From a sulfur-oxidizing endosymbiont of Gigantopelta aegis (GTDB taxonomy: Bacteria; Pseudomonadota; Gammaproteobacteria; GRL18): a DNA stretch of 64,000 bases. Below, piece after piece: positions 20,434 through 30,252 of this stretch. Each line of letters opens with the position of its first letter. Positions within the stretch are counted from its first letter, which is position 1. Location: NCBI RefSeq assembly GCF_016097415.1, contig NZ_JAEHGE010000001.1:3476857-3540856 (forward strand). The letters run 5' to 3'. Position numbers and translations under genes: made by a program. The notes beneath the pieces were generated by a model. The model saw only the letters and a program-made list of their open reading frames with translations. It made no database searches and was not told the DNA's origin.

Positions 20434-21830
20434 TTGGCCTCTTTAAGTCAGCAAAAAAAACATTTAAGTTTTTCTGCCCTGAAACAGGCCATCTCACTGC
20501 ACTTTCATGCAATCAAAGATAGCCGAGTACAAGGAAAGTGTGATTACAGTCAACATGATGTGCTTATGAGTGCTTTTGCCTGCATGTATTTTCAAGATCC
20601 CTCTTTAAGTGAATTTCAGAAACAGATGGAAGAGGAACAGAATCAAAATAATTTACGCACTCTTTTTAATGTTGAAAAAATTCCTAAAAATAGTCAACTA
20701 AGAGACATTTTGGATCTCATACCCTCTAAAACATTTGCACCTGCATTTAAAGATTTATTTGAACGACTCAGACGACATAAGCATCTTGAAGAGTATGCCA
20801 TATTACCCAACACATTGCTTTGTGTTATTGATGGCACGCAATATTATTCCTCTAAGCAAATCCATTGTGACTGTTGTCTTCATAAAGAACATAGAACGGG
20901 TGAAATAACCTACAGTCATGCTGTTTTACAAGGTGCCATTATGCACCCCGATAAAAAACAAGTGCTCCCTGTCATGCCTGAAGCAATACAAAATACGGAT
21001 GGTACAAAAAAACAGGATTGTGAAAGTAATGCAGCCAAACGTTTTATAGCCAATCTAAAAAAGCACATCAAGACAAGGATTTATGATTTGTGGTGATGGT
21101 TTGATGTCACATCAACCTATGATAGAAGATATAATTGAAGAAATGATGCATTATTTATTGGTTGCCAAACCTGGTGATCACACATATTTATTTGAATGGC
21201 TTGAAGCATTTTCTGAACTCCCATCAATGGACTGGATTGACGAAAAAGGGCACCAACATCATTATCGATGGAAAAATAATGTCCCTTTACATGGCGAAAA
21301 AAATGCCATTGAAGTTAACTTTTTGAATATACCCTCACCAATACCGCAGGGAAAATTATCTACCGAAATAGCTGGGTCACCGACATAAAGATCAGTGAAC
21401 ATAATATTCAAACAATGACCCAGGCGGGTCGATGTCGTTGGAAAATAGAAAACGAATGTTTCAACACATTAAAGAACCAAGGCTATCACATTGAGCATAA
21501 TTATGGTCATGGGAAGAAGCACCTGAGCTTTAATATGTATCTGTTAACCTTGCTGGCTTTTTATTTCCATCAAATTTTTGAATTAACCGATGGGGCTTAT
21601 CAAGCTTGTCGTAAAAAGTTTGGCTCTAAAAATTAATGTGGGAAAAGTTCAGAGGGGTTATTACCTTTTTGTGATGGACTCCTGGGAACATTTAATGGAT
21701 TTTTATTGTACAGAGACGATTATGAGGAGATGAGACCTGTAAAAATAAGAAAACAAACCTATTTTAGGGAAAATGCGTCGATTAAACGCAGCATCTCACG
21801 TGCCTGCTATTTAGAAAGAAAGAAAAAAAA
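20434..21830 (+). pseudogene. Second DDE (IS4-like) transposase, multiply frameshifted
   Basis: The fragments make one transposase of about 450 residues, related in layout to the one at 18053-19510. The first Asp is in LLCVIDGTQYYSS, followed by a Cys-rich HCDCCLHKEH. The second Asp is near GDGLMSHQP, and the Glu is in RCRWKIENECFNTLKNQGYH. A C-terminal tail, DDYEEMRPVKIRKQTYFREN, continues in yet another frame from 21706. Breaks fall near 21085, 21385, 21630, 21680 and 21700, several in T or A runs. It begins with TTG 20434 or lacks its native start. No DUF4338 partner is next to it. Confidence 0.72.
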
Positions 21831-21886
21831 TTTTAAAAAGCATCAGGCAAACAAAAATGCTGTTTTCAGCTTAATTCATAAGAATA

Positions 21887-22818
21887 CTTGATCAGCAAGA
21901 TACCGAGGTAAATGTTTTGAGTTAATGGAATGATAGCTTCCCTTCATAGAGTTTTTAATATTACCTATCATAGTGTTAACCCAGATAAACTCAATTTTAT
22001 CAACACTTGCCGCACCACCACCCGTGACGATTGGAACATGCTTACAGTCAGCTTCTTTAACCGCAGGAAAACAATTTAACCCATCTGAGTAAACAGTACT
22101 TCCAGGTGTTAAATGAGTTTGTGCCCATCGTTTTATTTCACTGGATTTAAACCCTTTAAGCACATTTAAATTCATTGCAATCGGGTGTCCATCTTCATTA
22201 GTAGAAACGGCTGCAACGAACGGTGTTTTATTTTCTGAACCACGACCTCTGGAGCCGCCTCTGTGCTCACCACCCCAGTAGGCATCATCAATTTGAATGA
22301 TGCCTGATAAAGGTTTACTGTCATCACGTTCTTTCATAACCTGCATGATCTTTTGTTTCATACTCCAGGCTGTATTGTAGCTTACCTTAAGCTCTCTTTA
22401 ATTCTAATGCTGAAACCGCTGTCTTCAATTGAGTCATAAGATGAATCGCTAAAAACCACTTAGATAAAGGCAGTTTGGTACTATCAAATATTGTCCCACA
22501 GGTTGCTGATGTCTGATGATGACAATGGTGGCACTGATAAAGATGGCGATGTTCTAGAGTGCAATAAGTCTTATTGCCACACTCTGGGCAAACAAATCCA
22601 TCAGGAAATTTCCATTTAAATAAGGCTTGTCGGCACTGTTTGTCAGTGCCATAATCATTAAAAAGCTCAAATAAACTATAACCTTCTTGAAACTGAATTT
22701 TATTTTTTTTTTGACATCATTCTACTCCACACATAATCTATACTTTAATTATAGTATAATTATAGTATAATTATAGTATAATTATCGAAATATGGCGGAG
22801 CTTTTGTGGGTAATCAAG
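21887..22818 (-). mobile_element. IS1595-family insertion sequence, copy 2, internally deleted
   Basis: The same element as at 37-1077 but with about 120 bp lost next to one end: after the terminal cttgat (21887-21892) the sequence jumps to cagcaagataccg, deep inside the transposase 3' region. The other end (gggtaatcaag, 22808-22818) is intact. It carries three 11-bp AT-rich units where copies 1 and 3 have two. The 8-bp taagaata stands directly before (21879-21886) and after (22819-22826) it. Confidence 0.9.
21893..22736 (-). pseudogene. IS1595 transposase remnant (copy 2)
   Basis: The reading frame is that of the IS1595 transposase but lacks the last 40 or so codons, because of the deletion beside the end of the element. 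It is broken by a two-base loss near 22394 (AGCTCTCTTT for AGCTGTCTCTTT) and has an expanded run of ten T near 22704 at the fourth codon (six in copy 3). The catalytic motifs QIDDAYWGGEH and YSDGLNCF remain. Non-functional. Confidence 0.88.
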
Positions 22819-23793
22819 TAAGAATACTTGATTACCCATAAAGCTCCGCCATTTTAGGAGCTTTCCATTCATAGGTGGCGTTTTCATCGCCACGCATAAA
22901 AACCTTGGCATCATGTCTTTTAAGTTAAAGCGTCTATTAAACCGATAACAAAATTCAGCAAGATACCGAGGTAAATGTTTTGAGTTAATGGAATGATAGC
23001 TTCCCTTCATAGAGTTTTTAATATTACCTATCATAGTGTTAACCCAGATAAACTCAATTTTATCAACACTTGCCGCACCACCACCCGTGACGATTGGAAC
23101 ATGCTTACAGTCAGCTTCTTTAACCGCAGGAAAACAATTTAACCCATCTGAGTAAACAGTACTTCCAGGTGTTAAATGAGTTTGTGCCCATCGTTTTATT
23201 TCACTGGATTTAAACCCTTTAAGCACATTTAAATTCATTGCAATCGGGTGTCCATCTTCATTAGTAGAAACGGCTGCAACGAACGGTGTTTTATTTTCTG
23301 AACCACGACCTCTGGAGCCGCCTCTGTGCTCACCACCCCAGTAGGCATCATCAATTTGAATGATGCCTGATAAAGGTTTACTGTCATCACGTTCTTTCAT
23401 AACCTGCATGATCTTTTGTTTCATACTCCAGGCTGTATTGTAGCTTACCTTAAGCTGTCTCTTTAATTCTAATGCTGAAACCGCTGTCTTCAATTGAGTC
23501 ATAAGATGAATCGCTAAAAACCACTTAGATAAAGGCAGTTTGGTACTATCAAATATTGTCCCACAGGTTGCTGATGTCTGATGATGACAATGGTGGCACT
23601 GATAAAGATGGCGATGTTCTAGAGTGCAATAAGTCTTATTGCCACACTCTGGGCAAACAAATCCATCAGGAAATTTCCATTTAAATAAGGCTTGTCGGCA
23701 CTGTTTGTCAGTGCCATAATCATTAAAAAGCTCAAATAAACTATAACCTTCTTGAAACTGAATTTTATTTTTTGACATCATTCTACTCCACAC
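22771..23793 (-). CDS. IS1595-family (ISXO2-like) transposase, uninterrupted
   Basis: The one copy whose frame is uninterrupted from MWSRMMSKNKIQFQEGYSLF through zinc ribbon, helix-turn-helix and DDE-type domain. It has four A where copy 1 has five near the 3' end, so it misses the normal stop and runs through the inverted repeat into the end of copy 2, adding about 25 foreign residues. A start at the second or third Met (MMSKN or MSKN) is equally likely. It could be an active transposase supplying the other copies, if the long tail is tolerated or is itself a sequence error. Confidence 0.88.
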   Translation of the reverse strand: MWSRMMSKNKIQFQEGYSLFELFNDYGTDKQCRQALFKWKFPDGFVCPECGNKTYCTLEHRHLYQCHHCHHQTSATCGTIFDSTKLPLSKWFLAIHLMTQLKTAVSALELKRQLKVSYNTAWSMKQKIMQVMKERDDSKPLSGIIQIDDAYWGGEHRGGSRGRGSENKTPFVAAVSTNEDGHPIAMNLNVLKGFKSSEIKRWAQTHLTPGSTVYSDGLNCFPAVKEADCKHVPIVTGGGAASVDKIEFIWVNTMIGNIKNSMKGSYHSINSKHLPRYLAEFCYRFNRRFNLKDMMPRFLCVAMKTPPMNGKLLKWRSFMGNQVFLLDYPQKLRHISIIIL

Positions 23794-23867
23794 ATAATCT
23801 ATACTTTAATTATAGTATAATTATAGTATAATTATCGAAATATGGCGGAGCTTTGTGGGTAATCAAG
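22827..23867 (-). mobile_element. IS1595-family insertion sequence, copy 3, full length
   Basis: 1041 bp, exactly the length of copy 1, with ends cttgattaccc and gggtaatcaag. It follows copy 2 in the same orientation, separated by only the 8-bp taagaata (22819-22826), which is repeated after it (23868-23875). The two copies therefore form a tandem in which one target octamer is present three times. Confidence 0.93.
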
Positions 23868-23961
23868 TAAGAATAAGTTACTTCACCGAGTTTTGCTGGT
23901 TTAAACATTAGAGACCTGATTTATTTTTATGTTTGAATTACAATGAATGATTGCTTAGTAT

Positions 23962-23989
23962 TTGTCATAAATTGTATCTTTGATAAGAT
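23962..23989 (+). promoter_or_regulatory. Putative sigma-70 promoter of the RND efflux operon
   Basis: TTGTCA (23962-23967), 16-base spacer, TAAGAT (23984-23989), ending 40 bases before the adaptor gene. This is a motif match only. No repressor gene or clear operator is adjacent. Confidence 0.35.
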
Positions 23990-24028
23990 TTTAAAAAACC
24001 TAACTCTTTAAAATAGACTAATGGAATA

Positions 24029-25228
24029 ATGATGAAAAGTTTTCACCCCTTTAGCGTAATAGCAATTACTTTGTTTATAATGATATTAATTCCCGGTTGC
24101 GATAAAAAGCAAGAGGTGGAAAAAGTTGCAGAAGTCAGACTTGTAAAAACAATTATTGTTAAGACACCCGATGCGGGTGGTATAAGACATTTCCCCGGAC
24201 GTATTGATGCCAACAGGAAAGCCGGGCTGTCTTTTCGTGTGTCAGGTAAGGTGCAGGAATTACTGGTTAAGGAAGGGGATTTAGTGGCTAATGGTGATAC
24301 CATTGCTAAACTGGATCCGACGGATTTTCAAATTACAGTCAATGATAAGAAAGCAGTATTTACCCGGGCATCGAATGACTACAATCGTGGTAAAAAACTG
24401 GTTAAAGAAGGCCATATTTCGAAAATGGATTATGACAAGTTAGAATCTTCCTTTCTTAGTGCTCAGGCAGAGTTAAATCTTGCTAAACAACAGCTCGTTT
24501 ATACTGAACTGAAGGCGCCTTTTAGCGGTACAGTGGCTAGACGTTATATCCAGAGTTTTGAAGAAATTCAGGCCAAGCAGCCGATCATTATACTGAATGA
24601 TAACGAGATTCTGGAAGTAAAGTTTGACCTGCCGGAAAATTTGATCTTACGCATTCAAAGAATTGAAGGTATTAATTCGATGGAGCAATCAACAATGAAA
24701 CACCAAATCCCCGTTGTTGCCATATTTCAGTCTCGGGCAGATAAGGAGTTCCCGCTTACATTTAAAGAAATGTCCACTAAAGCTGATGCCAGTACACAAA
24801 CATTTTCGGTAACCTATACCATGCCGAAACCTGCTAGAGTTATTATCTTGCCGGGCATGACTACGACGGTAAAAGTTGATTTGAGCAAAATGATTGAACG
24901 TAATGATGTTTTTTACTTACCGGTTAGTGCGGTAGTGGCTGATGCGGCTTTGCAGAGCACAGTCTGGATCGTTAATGAACAAACAATGCAGGTTGAGCCA
25001 GTATCAGTGAAAGTGGGTACCATGAGAGGTAATAGTATTGAAATAAAAGAGGGGCTTGATGCCGGGCAACGTGTTGTGACTGCTGGTGTACCGTTTTTAT
25101 ATAAGGATCTTAAAGTCTCTTTAATGAAAGAGCTGGAACAGGCGGAAGATAATATTAAGCATGAACCGCCTGTTATGCAGCAAACACCGACTAAAAACTC
25201 AACTGCCACAACGCCGGCGAAGGGATAA
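24029..25228 (+). CDS. RND efflux periplasmic adaptor (HlyD/MFP family), lipoprotein
   Basis: 399 residues. The signal sequence ends in lipobox LIPGC (Cys about residue 25), so it should be anchored in the inner membrane and bridge the pump to an outer-membrane channel. Domains in order are a barrel-sandwich half (SFRVSGKVQELLVKEGDLVA), an alpha-helical hairpin (about 105-150), the second sandwich half (ELKAPFSGTVARRYI), a beta-barrel, and a membrane-proximal domain (VKVGTMRGNSIEIKEGLDAG). The start is ATG 24029 or 24032. The stop is six bases before the pump gene, so they form one operon. No outer-membrane factor gene follows. Confidence 0.9.
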   Translation: MMKSFHPFSVIAITLFIMILIPGCDKKQEVEKVAEVRLVKTIIVKTPDAGGIRHFPGRIDANRKAGLSFRVSGKVQELLVKEGDLVANGDTIAKLDPTDFQITVNDKKAVFTRASNDYNRGKKLVKEGHISKMDYDKLESSFLSAQAELNLAKQQLVYTELKAPFSGTVARRYIQSFEEIQAKQPIIILNDNEILEVKFDLPENLILRIQRIEGINSMEQSTMKHQIPVVAIFQSRADKEFPLTFKEMSTKADASTQTFSVTYTMPKPARVIILPGMTTTVKVDLSKMIERNDVFYLPVSAVVADAALQSTVWIVNEQTMQVEPVSVKVGTMRGNSIEIKEGLDAGQRVVTAGVPFLYKDLKVSLMKELEQAEDNIKHEPPVMQQTPTKNSTATTPAKG

Positions 25229-25234
25229 GAAACT

Positions 25235-28200
25235 ATGAATGTCGGAGAATATTCGGTAAAAAACCCGGTAGTATCCTGGCTGTTGGTCATTGTTTTTCTG
25301 GTAGGCGGCTATAGCGGTTTTATGAAAATGGGTAAGTTGGAAGACCCTGAATTTACCATTAAAGATGTCAAAATTATTACTCAATACCCGGGTGCAACAG
25401 CACAGCAGGTTTATGATGAAGTCACTTATCATATTGAAGAAGCTCTTCAGTTAATGCCGCAGATAAAATGGATCAAAATGTCTATTTCACGGCCAGGTAT
25501 GTCAGATATCAGTGTCACCTTCCAGGATAAATATAATAAAGAAGATTTTCCAGATATCTATGATGAGGTGCGTAGAAAAATAGCGGATATGCTGTACAAA
25601 CTGCCGCCGGGTGCTAAAGAACCGGTTGTTGTTGATAGTTTTGGTGATGTTTATGGCGTTTATGTTGCTTTGTCTGGTGACGGCTATAGTTACCGTGACT
25701 TAAAAGATACCGCTGATTTTCTCAAAAAAGAGTTGGTTCTGGTTAATGGGGTTAGAAAAATTGTTATAGGCGGGGCTCAGACTGAAGTAGTCTATCTGGA
25801 CATTTCTCGTCAGCGTCTGGGCGAACTGGGTTTATCTTTGGAGAAAATAGGTCAGATTCTGCAGTCGCAAAACGTGGTTACTGATGCCGGTAAGGTGTTA
25901 GTCGGTGATGAATACCTGCGAATTCAGCCAACCGGTGAATTTAAATCAGTGAGTCTGATTGGTGATGTGTTAATCAGTTCATCCGATAAAACACTCATCT
26001 ATCTGAAAGATATCGCTCAAATTCGTCGCGAATATAAAGAGGTACCAGATTTATTGATTTACTATGAAGGTAAACCCGCGTTAACCATTGGTGTATCAAT
26101 GCAATCTGGTGAAAATGTAGTGGCTGTCGGTGACAATCTTGCAAAAAGAATGGGTGAAATTTCGTCATTGATTCCATTTGGTATGAAACTTTATATGATT
26201 TATAACCAGCCGGTAGAAGTTGATAATTCCGTGTCTGGTTTTATGGTCAATGTGGCGGCTGCCATTGTTATTGTTATTGTGGTACTGCTGTTGTTTATGG
26301 GCGTGACAGCGGGTTTAATTATTGGTGCAGTACTGTTGATCACTGTTGCAGGTACGGTATTGATAATGGAGTTGTATGGCATTGAATTGCAGCGGATCTC
26401 TCTGGGGGCACTGATCATCGCACTAGGGATGTTGGTGGATAATGCCATTGTGATTGCCGAAGGCATGATGGTGAGAATTCAGGCGGGAATGAACGCTGCC
26501 AAAGCGGCAAAAGAGGTGGTCGGTAAGAATTCAGTTGCCCTGCTGGGAGGAACCATTATTGGTATTCTGGCTTTTTCCGCTATTGGTCTGTCACAAGATG
26601 GTACGGGTGAATTCAGCCGTACTCTGTTTTATGTGATTCTGATTTCCTTATTGTTGAGTTGGGTCACTGCAGTGAGTACCACTCCCTTGTTTTGTGCGTT
26701 ATTTATTAAGGAAAAAGTGAAACCTAAAAAGGGTGCTTCCGGTGAAGGTGCTTCTGTGGATAGTCAGGATGCTTATTCGGGTTTTGTCTTTATGCTTTAC
26801 CGGAATTTTTTAAAGAAAGCACTGCATTTTCGTGGTGTCACTGTGGCCATAATCGTTGCTTTATTCGCAATTTCTGTCTATGGCTTTGGTTTTGTTCGAG
26901 GCGGTTTTTTCCCTGATTCGAATACCCCGATGTTTTTTGTTGAAGTCTGGGAAGTTGAAGGGACTGATATTTTCAAAACCAGGGATGATACTCTGCAAAT
27001 CAGTGAATATATTCGTACTTTGCCGGGAGTTACCAAAACCACCGAGCTTATTGGTGGCGGTGATCAACGGTTTTCTCTGGTTTATGAACCTAAAGAACGT
27101 AGCCCGGCTTATGCTCAGATTATTGTGCAGACAGAAACGCGTGAGCAGATTGCTGATATCTGGGATAAAACCGATGCCTATATGAAAAATTATCCCAATA
27201 TTGAGCCGATTATTAAACCTTTACGTATTGGCCCTGGGCGAGACAGTAAAATTGAGGCTCGAATCAGTGGACCTGATGGCGCGATATTAAGACAATTGTC
27301 TAAACAGGCTCAGGAAGTTTTCCGTAATAATGATGGTACTAAAGAAATTCGTGATGACTGGCGTCAACCCGTTAAGTTAGTTAAGCCCATATTTAATGAA
27401 CAAGTTGGACGTCAGCTTGGAATTAACTATGAGAATCTATCAAATGCATTAAAATATGCCTTTGATGGCACACAGTTTGGTCTTTATCGGGATGGCATTC
27501 GCCTATTACCTATTTTTGTCCGAGCGAGCGATGATGAGCGTGAAGATATTAGCAATATTCAGGATATTCAGGTCTGGAGTCCGGTGTTGCAGAGCTCTAT
27601 ACCGATTGCTCAGGTGGTTAAACGCTTTGAAACAGTCTGGGAAAATACCGTTATTAGAGGACGTGACCGAAGACAGACAATTATTGCCTCATGTAATCCT
27701 GAAACGGGTGTTGACACGACAGAGTTGTTCCAGCGTCTACGCCCGCAAATAGAAGCAATTGAGTTACCACCTGGTTATCAGTTAGTTTGGGGGGGAGAGT
27801 ATGAGGATTCAACCAATGCCTCGAATTCTTTGGCCTCGGCTTTGCCGGGTGGTTTCTTGATGATGATACTCACCACTATCCTGCTGTTTGGTAAGGTCAG
27901 ACAGCCATTAATTATCTGGTTAACTGTTCCTCTTGCGCTAATTGGTATTACTGCTGGATTGTTAGCGCTTGATGGAGCTTTTGATTTTATGGGTTTACTA
28001 GGCGCCTTAAGTCTTATTGGACTATTGATTAAAAATGCGATTGTTTTAATTGAAGAAATTGATCAACAAATTGGCGATGGTCTTGAGTCTTTTAAAGCGA
28101 TCCTAGACTCAGCCGTGAGTCGTATGAGACCTGTAATGATGGCTGCGGCAACGACAATTTTAGGTATGATTCCACTGTTTTCCGATGTGTTTTTCGTTAA

Positions 28201-28312
28201 TATGTCAATTATCATTATGTCAGGACTGGCTTTTGCTTCCATGTTAACTTTGATTGTTGTGCCGGTATTGTATGCTATCTTTTTCAAGATAAAATACCGT
28301 GAAGATGCTTAA
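25235..28312 (+). CDS. RND efflux inner-membrane transporter (AcrB/HAE-type)
   Basis: 1025 residues, normal for the RND superfamily, with the duplicated layout of twelve membrane helices and two large periplasmic loops. Helix 4 reads ALGMLVDNAIVIAEG, with one Asp where AcrB has the pair Asp-Asp; the VDNAIV form is common in other RND branches. Helix 10-11 motifs include LIGLLIKNAIVLIEEI, and the ends MNVGEYSVKNPVVSW and VPVLYAIFFKIKYRED are typical. It expels small molecules using the proton gradient together with the adaptor upstream. The substrate is unknown. Frame intact, unlike most genes before 22 kb. Confidence 0.92.
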   Translation: MNVGEYSVKNPVVSWLLVIVFLVGGYSGFMKMGKLEDPEFTIKDVKIITQYPGATAQQVYDEVTYHIEEALQLMPQIKWIKMSISRPGMSDISVTFQDKYNKEDFPDIYDEVRRKIADMLYKLPPGAKEPVVVDSFGDVYGVYVALSGDGYSYRDLKDTADFLKKELVLVNGVRKIVIGGAQTEVVYLDISRQRLGELGLSLEKIGQILQSQNVVTDAGKVLVGDEYLRIQPTGEFKSVSLIGDVLISSSDKTLIYLKDIAQIRREYKEVPDLLIYYEGKPALTIGVSMQSGENVVAVGDNLAKRMGEISSLIPFGMKLYMIYNQPVEVDNSVSGFMVNVAAAIVIVIVVLLLFMGVTAGLIIGAVLLITVAGTVLIMELYGIELQRISLGALIIALGMLVDNAIVIAEGMMVRIQAGMNAAKAAKEVVGKNSVALLGGTIIGILAFSAIGLSQDGTGEFSRTLFYVILISLLLSWVTAVSTTPLFCALFIKEKVKPKKGASGEGASVDSQDAYSGFVFMLYRNFLKKALHFRGVTVAIIVALFAISVYGFGFVRGGFFPDSNTPMFFVEVWEVEGTDIFKTRDDTLQISEYIRTLPGVTKTTELIGGGDQRFSLVYEPKERSPAYAQIIVQTETREQIADIWDKTDAYMKNYPNIEPIIKPLRIGPGRDSKIEARISGPDGAILRQLSKQAQEVFRNNDGTKEIRDDWRQPVKLVKPIFNEQVGRQLGINYENLSNALKYAFDGTQFGLYRDGIRLLPIFVRASDDEREDISNIQDIQVWSPVLQSSIPIAQVVKRFETVWENTVIRGRDRRQTIIASCNPETGVDTTELFQRLRPQIEAIELPPGYQLVWGGEYEDSTNASNSLASALPGGFLMMILTTILLFGKVRQPLIIWLTVPLALIGITAGLLALDGAFDFMGLLGALSLIGLLIKNAIVLIEEIDQQIGDGLESFKAILDSAVSRMRPVMMAAATTILGMIPLFSDVFFVNMSIIIMSGLAFASMLTLIVVPVLYAIFFKIKYREDA

Positions 28313-28461
28313 CGATTTTATGTTTTGATTTCTTTGCTCCGGACTTTGTCCTTAATGGATAGATAAAGTCAGGGGGTGAAGGGTTCAAGCTATATTACAC
28401 ATTCATATTTTGTTATCATTGTTATTATTGTTAAATAGCTCAAAAAGGACAAGAGACTAAC

Positions 28462-30252
28462 ATGCCATCAAATTTTCGATTTGGGGACTATCAAAGTGAG
28501 CTTTTAGGCGGTCACAAGACGATAAGCTCAAATCGCCTTTTTCCAACATTGGAGAAAGACGCACAAGGCCATGTTATTCCAAAAAAACGTTTAGCAATAA
28601 CATTAACACCGATTGAAATATTTCGTTTATTGCGCCCCTATATTTCTAGACGTTTTATAATACAGGCAAAGGCCGTTATACCACTTGCTGTATACATGAT
28701 TTTATTTCAGGTCTTAATCCTTCGACAATTCTCTGCAGACTATTGGGTATTGGCCGGCGGACTATTTGCAGTGATGGTCGGTTTGATGTTTTTTATGGAG
28801 GGGCTCAAACTTGGCTTGATGCCCTTTGGTACGCTCATCGGTTCAACCTTACCCCGAAAATTATCCCTGCCAATGGTGTTAATTATCACCGCATTATTAG
28901 GTATCGGTGTGACCTTTGCAGAACCGGCAATTGGTGCGCTTAAGGCGGCAGGTCAGAATGTGTCTGTTGAGCAAGCCCCTTATCTCTATGCCTTGCTGAA
29001 TAATTGGTCAGACGTGCTGGTGCTGGTTGTGGGAGCCTGTGTGGGGCTGGCAGCGGTGGTGGGGACTCTGCGATTTGTTTCTGGCTGGAGTCTGAAACCA
29101 ATTATTTATAGTGCTCTAATACCGGTATTAGCATTGACTCTATTTGCATCGACTGATGCGGATTTAAAGAATATTATTGGTCTGGCGTGGGATTGTGGTG
29201 CGGTGACCACAGGGCCCGTGACCGTGCCACTGGTACTCTCCTTGGGTATCGGTATCGCGGCTGCAGCTGGAAAGGGTGACTCCGAATTATCTGGCTTTGG
29301 TATTGTTACTCTGGCCTCCCTGTTTCCGATTATCGGCGTGTTTCTATTAGCCTTTTATGTTTCTTCCATCTATACCCCTGCAGAAATTATCGCTGCGTCT
29401 CAACTCAGTGCAACTATGGCTCATACGGTATCAATCCCCTGGTATGAACGTAGTCCATACCAGGAGATTGTACTGGGTGTGAGAGCAATTGTACCCCTCA
29501 TCCTTTTTTTGTTTTTTGTCTATCGCGTGATATTAAAAGCAACACTGCAAAATAAAAGTGAAATAATTTTTGGTATTATTCTCACTATTATTGGTATGTG
29601 TATTTTTAATCTGGGTCTTACCTATGGTTTATCGATGCTGGGTGGTAGTCTGGGTAATCAGATCCCGGCGGCCTTTATTGCGATCCCCGGTATGGACGGT
29701 TCACCGATTTATCAATACCTTGTTGGTGTTAGCCTAGCACTGCTGTTTGCCTGGGCTCTGGGCTATGGCGCAACCATCGCAGAACCGGCGCTTAATGCGC
29801 TGGGTGAGACGACAGAAAATCTGACTAATGGTGTCTTTAAAAAAAGCACTCTACTAAAATCAGTGTCACTTGGTGTGGCTTTTGGTATTGCTGCGGGTGT
29901 TGCAAAGCTGATGTTTGGTTGGTCACTGGTATGGATACTGGTACCCGCTTATCTATTGGCAATTGTATTGACTTATTTTTCAACTGAGCAATTTGTTAAT
30001 GTTGCCTGGGATAGTGCTGGTGTGACCACTGGGCCGATTACCGTTCCATTGGTGCTGGCTATGGGCTTAGGTATTGGTGGAGCAATGAATGCCGCAGATG
30101 GTTTTGGTATTCTTTGTCTCGCTTCAATCGGGCCAATTATTAGTGTCATGATTACTGGACTCTGGGCTCAGTACGAGGATAAATTACAAACATCAGAGGC
30201 CATAAAAATGAATTCACTAATTGAAGAGCAGGAGGCAATGAGAATTATATGA
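28462..30252 (+). CDS. DUF1538 family polytopic membrane protein, internally duplicated
   Basis: 596 residues with a hydrophilic N-terminus of about 65 residues and then many membrane helices. Two homologous halves are visible: FAEPAIGAL (about 152) and IAEPALNAL (about 439); CGAVTTGPVTVPLVLSLGIG (about 246) and GVTTGPITVPLVLAMGLGIG (about 520). The inverted or tandem duplication and the TTGPxTVP repeats resemble re-entrant selectivity motifs of transporters, so it is probably an ion or small-solute carrier; the substrate is unknown. Its stop overlaps the next ATG (ATGA), tying it to two PII-like proteins. GGAC(A)AGAG precedes the start. Confidence 0.8.
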   Translation: MPSNFRFGDYQSELLGGHKTISSNRLFPTLEKDAQGHVIPKKRLAITLTPIEIFRLLRPYISRRFIIQAKAVIPLAVYMILFQVLILRQFSADYWVLAGGLFAVMVGLMFFMEGLKLGLMPFGTLIGSTLPRKLSLPMVLIITALLGIGVTFAEPAIGALKAAGQNVSVEQAPYLYALLNNWSDVLVLVVGACVGLAAVVGTLRFVSGWSLKPIIYSALIPVLALTLFASTDADLKNIIGLAWDCGAVTTGPVTVPLVLSLGIGIAAAAGKGDSELSGFGIVTLASLFPIIGVFLLAFYVSSIYTPAEIIAASQLSATMAHTVSIPWYERSPYQEIVLGVRAIVPLILFLFFVYRVILKATLQNKSEIIFGIILTIIGMCIFNLGLTYGLSMLGGSLGNQIPAAFIAIPGMDGSPIYQYLVGVSLALLFAWALGYGATIAEPALNALGETTENLTNGVFKKSTLLKSVSLGVAFGIAAGVAKLMFGWSLVWILVPAYLLAIVLTYFSTEQFVNVAWDSAGVTTGPITVPLVLAMGLGIGGAMNAADGFGILCLASIGPIISVMITGLWAQYEDKLQTSEAIKMNSLIEEQEAMRII

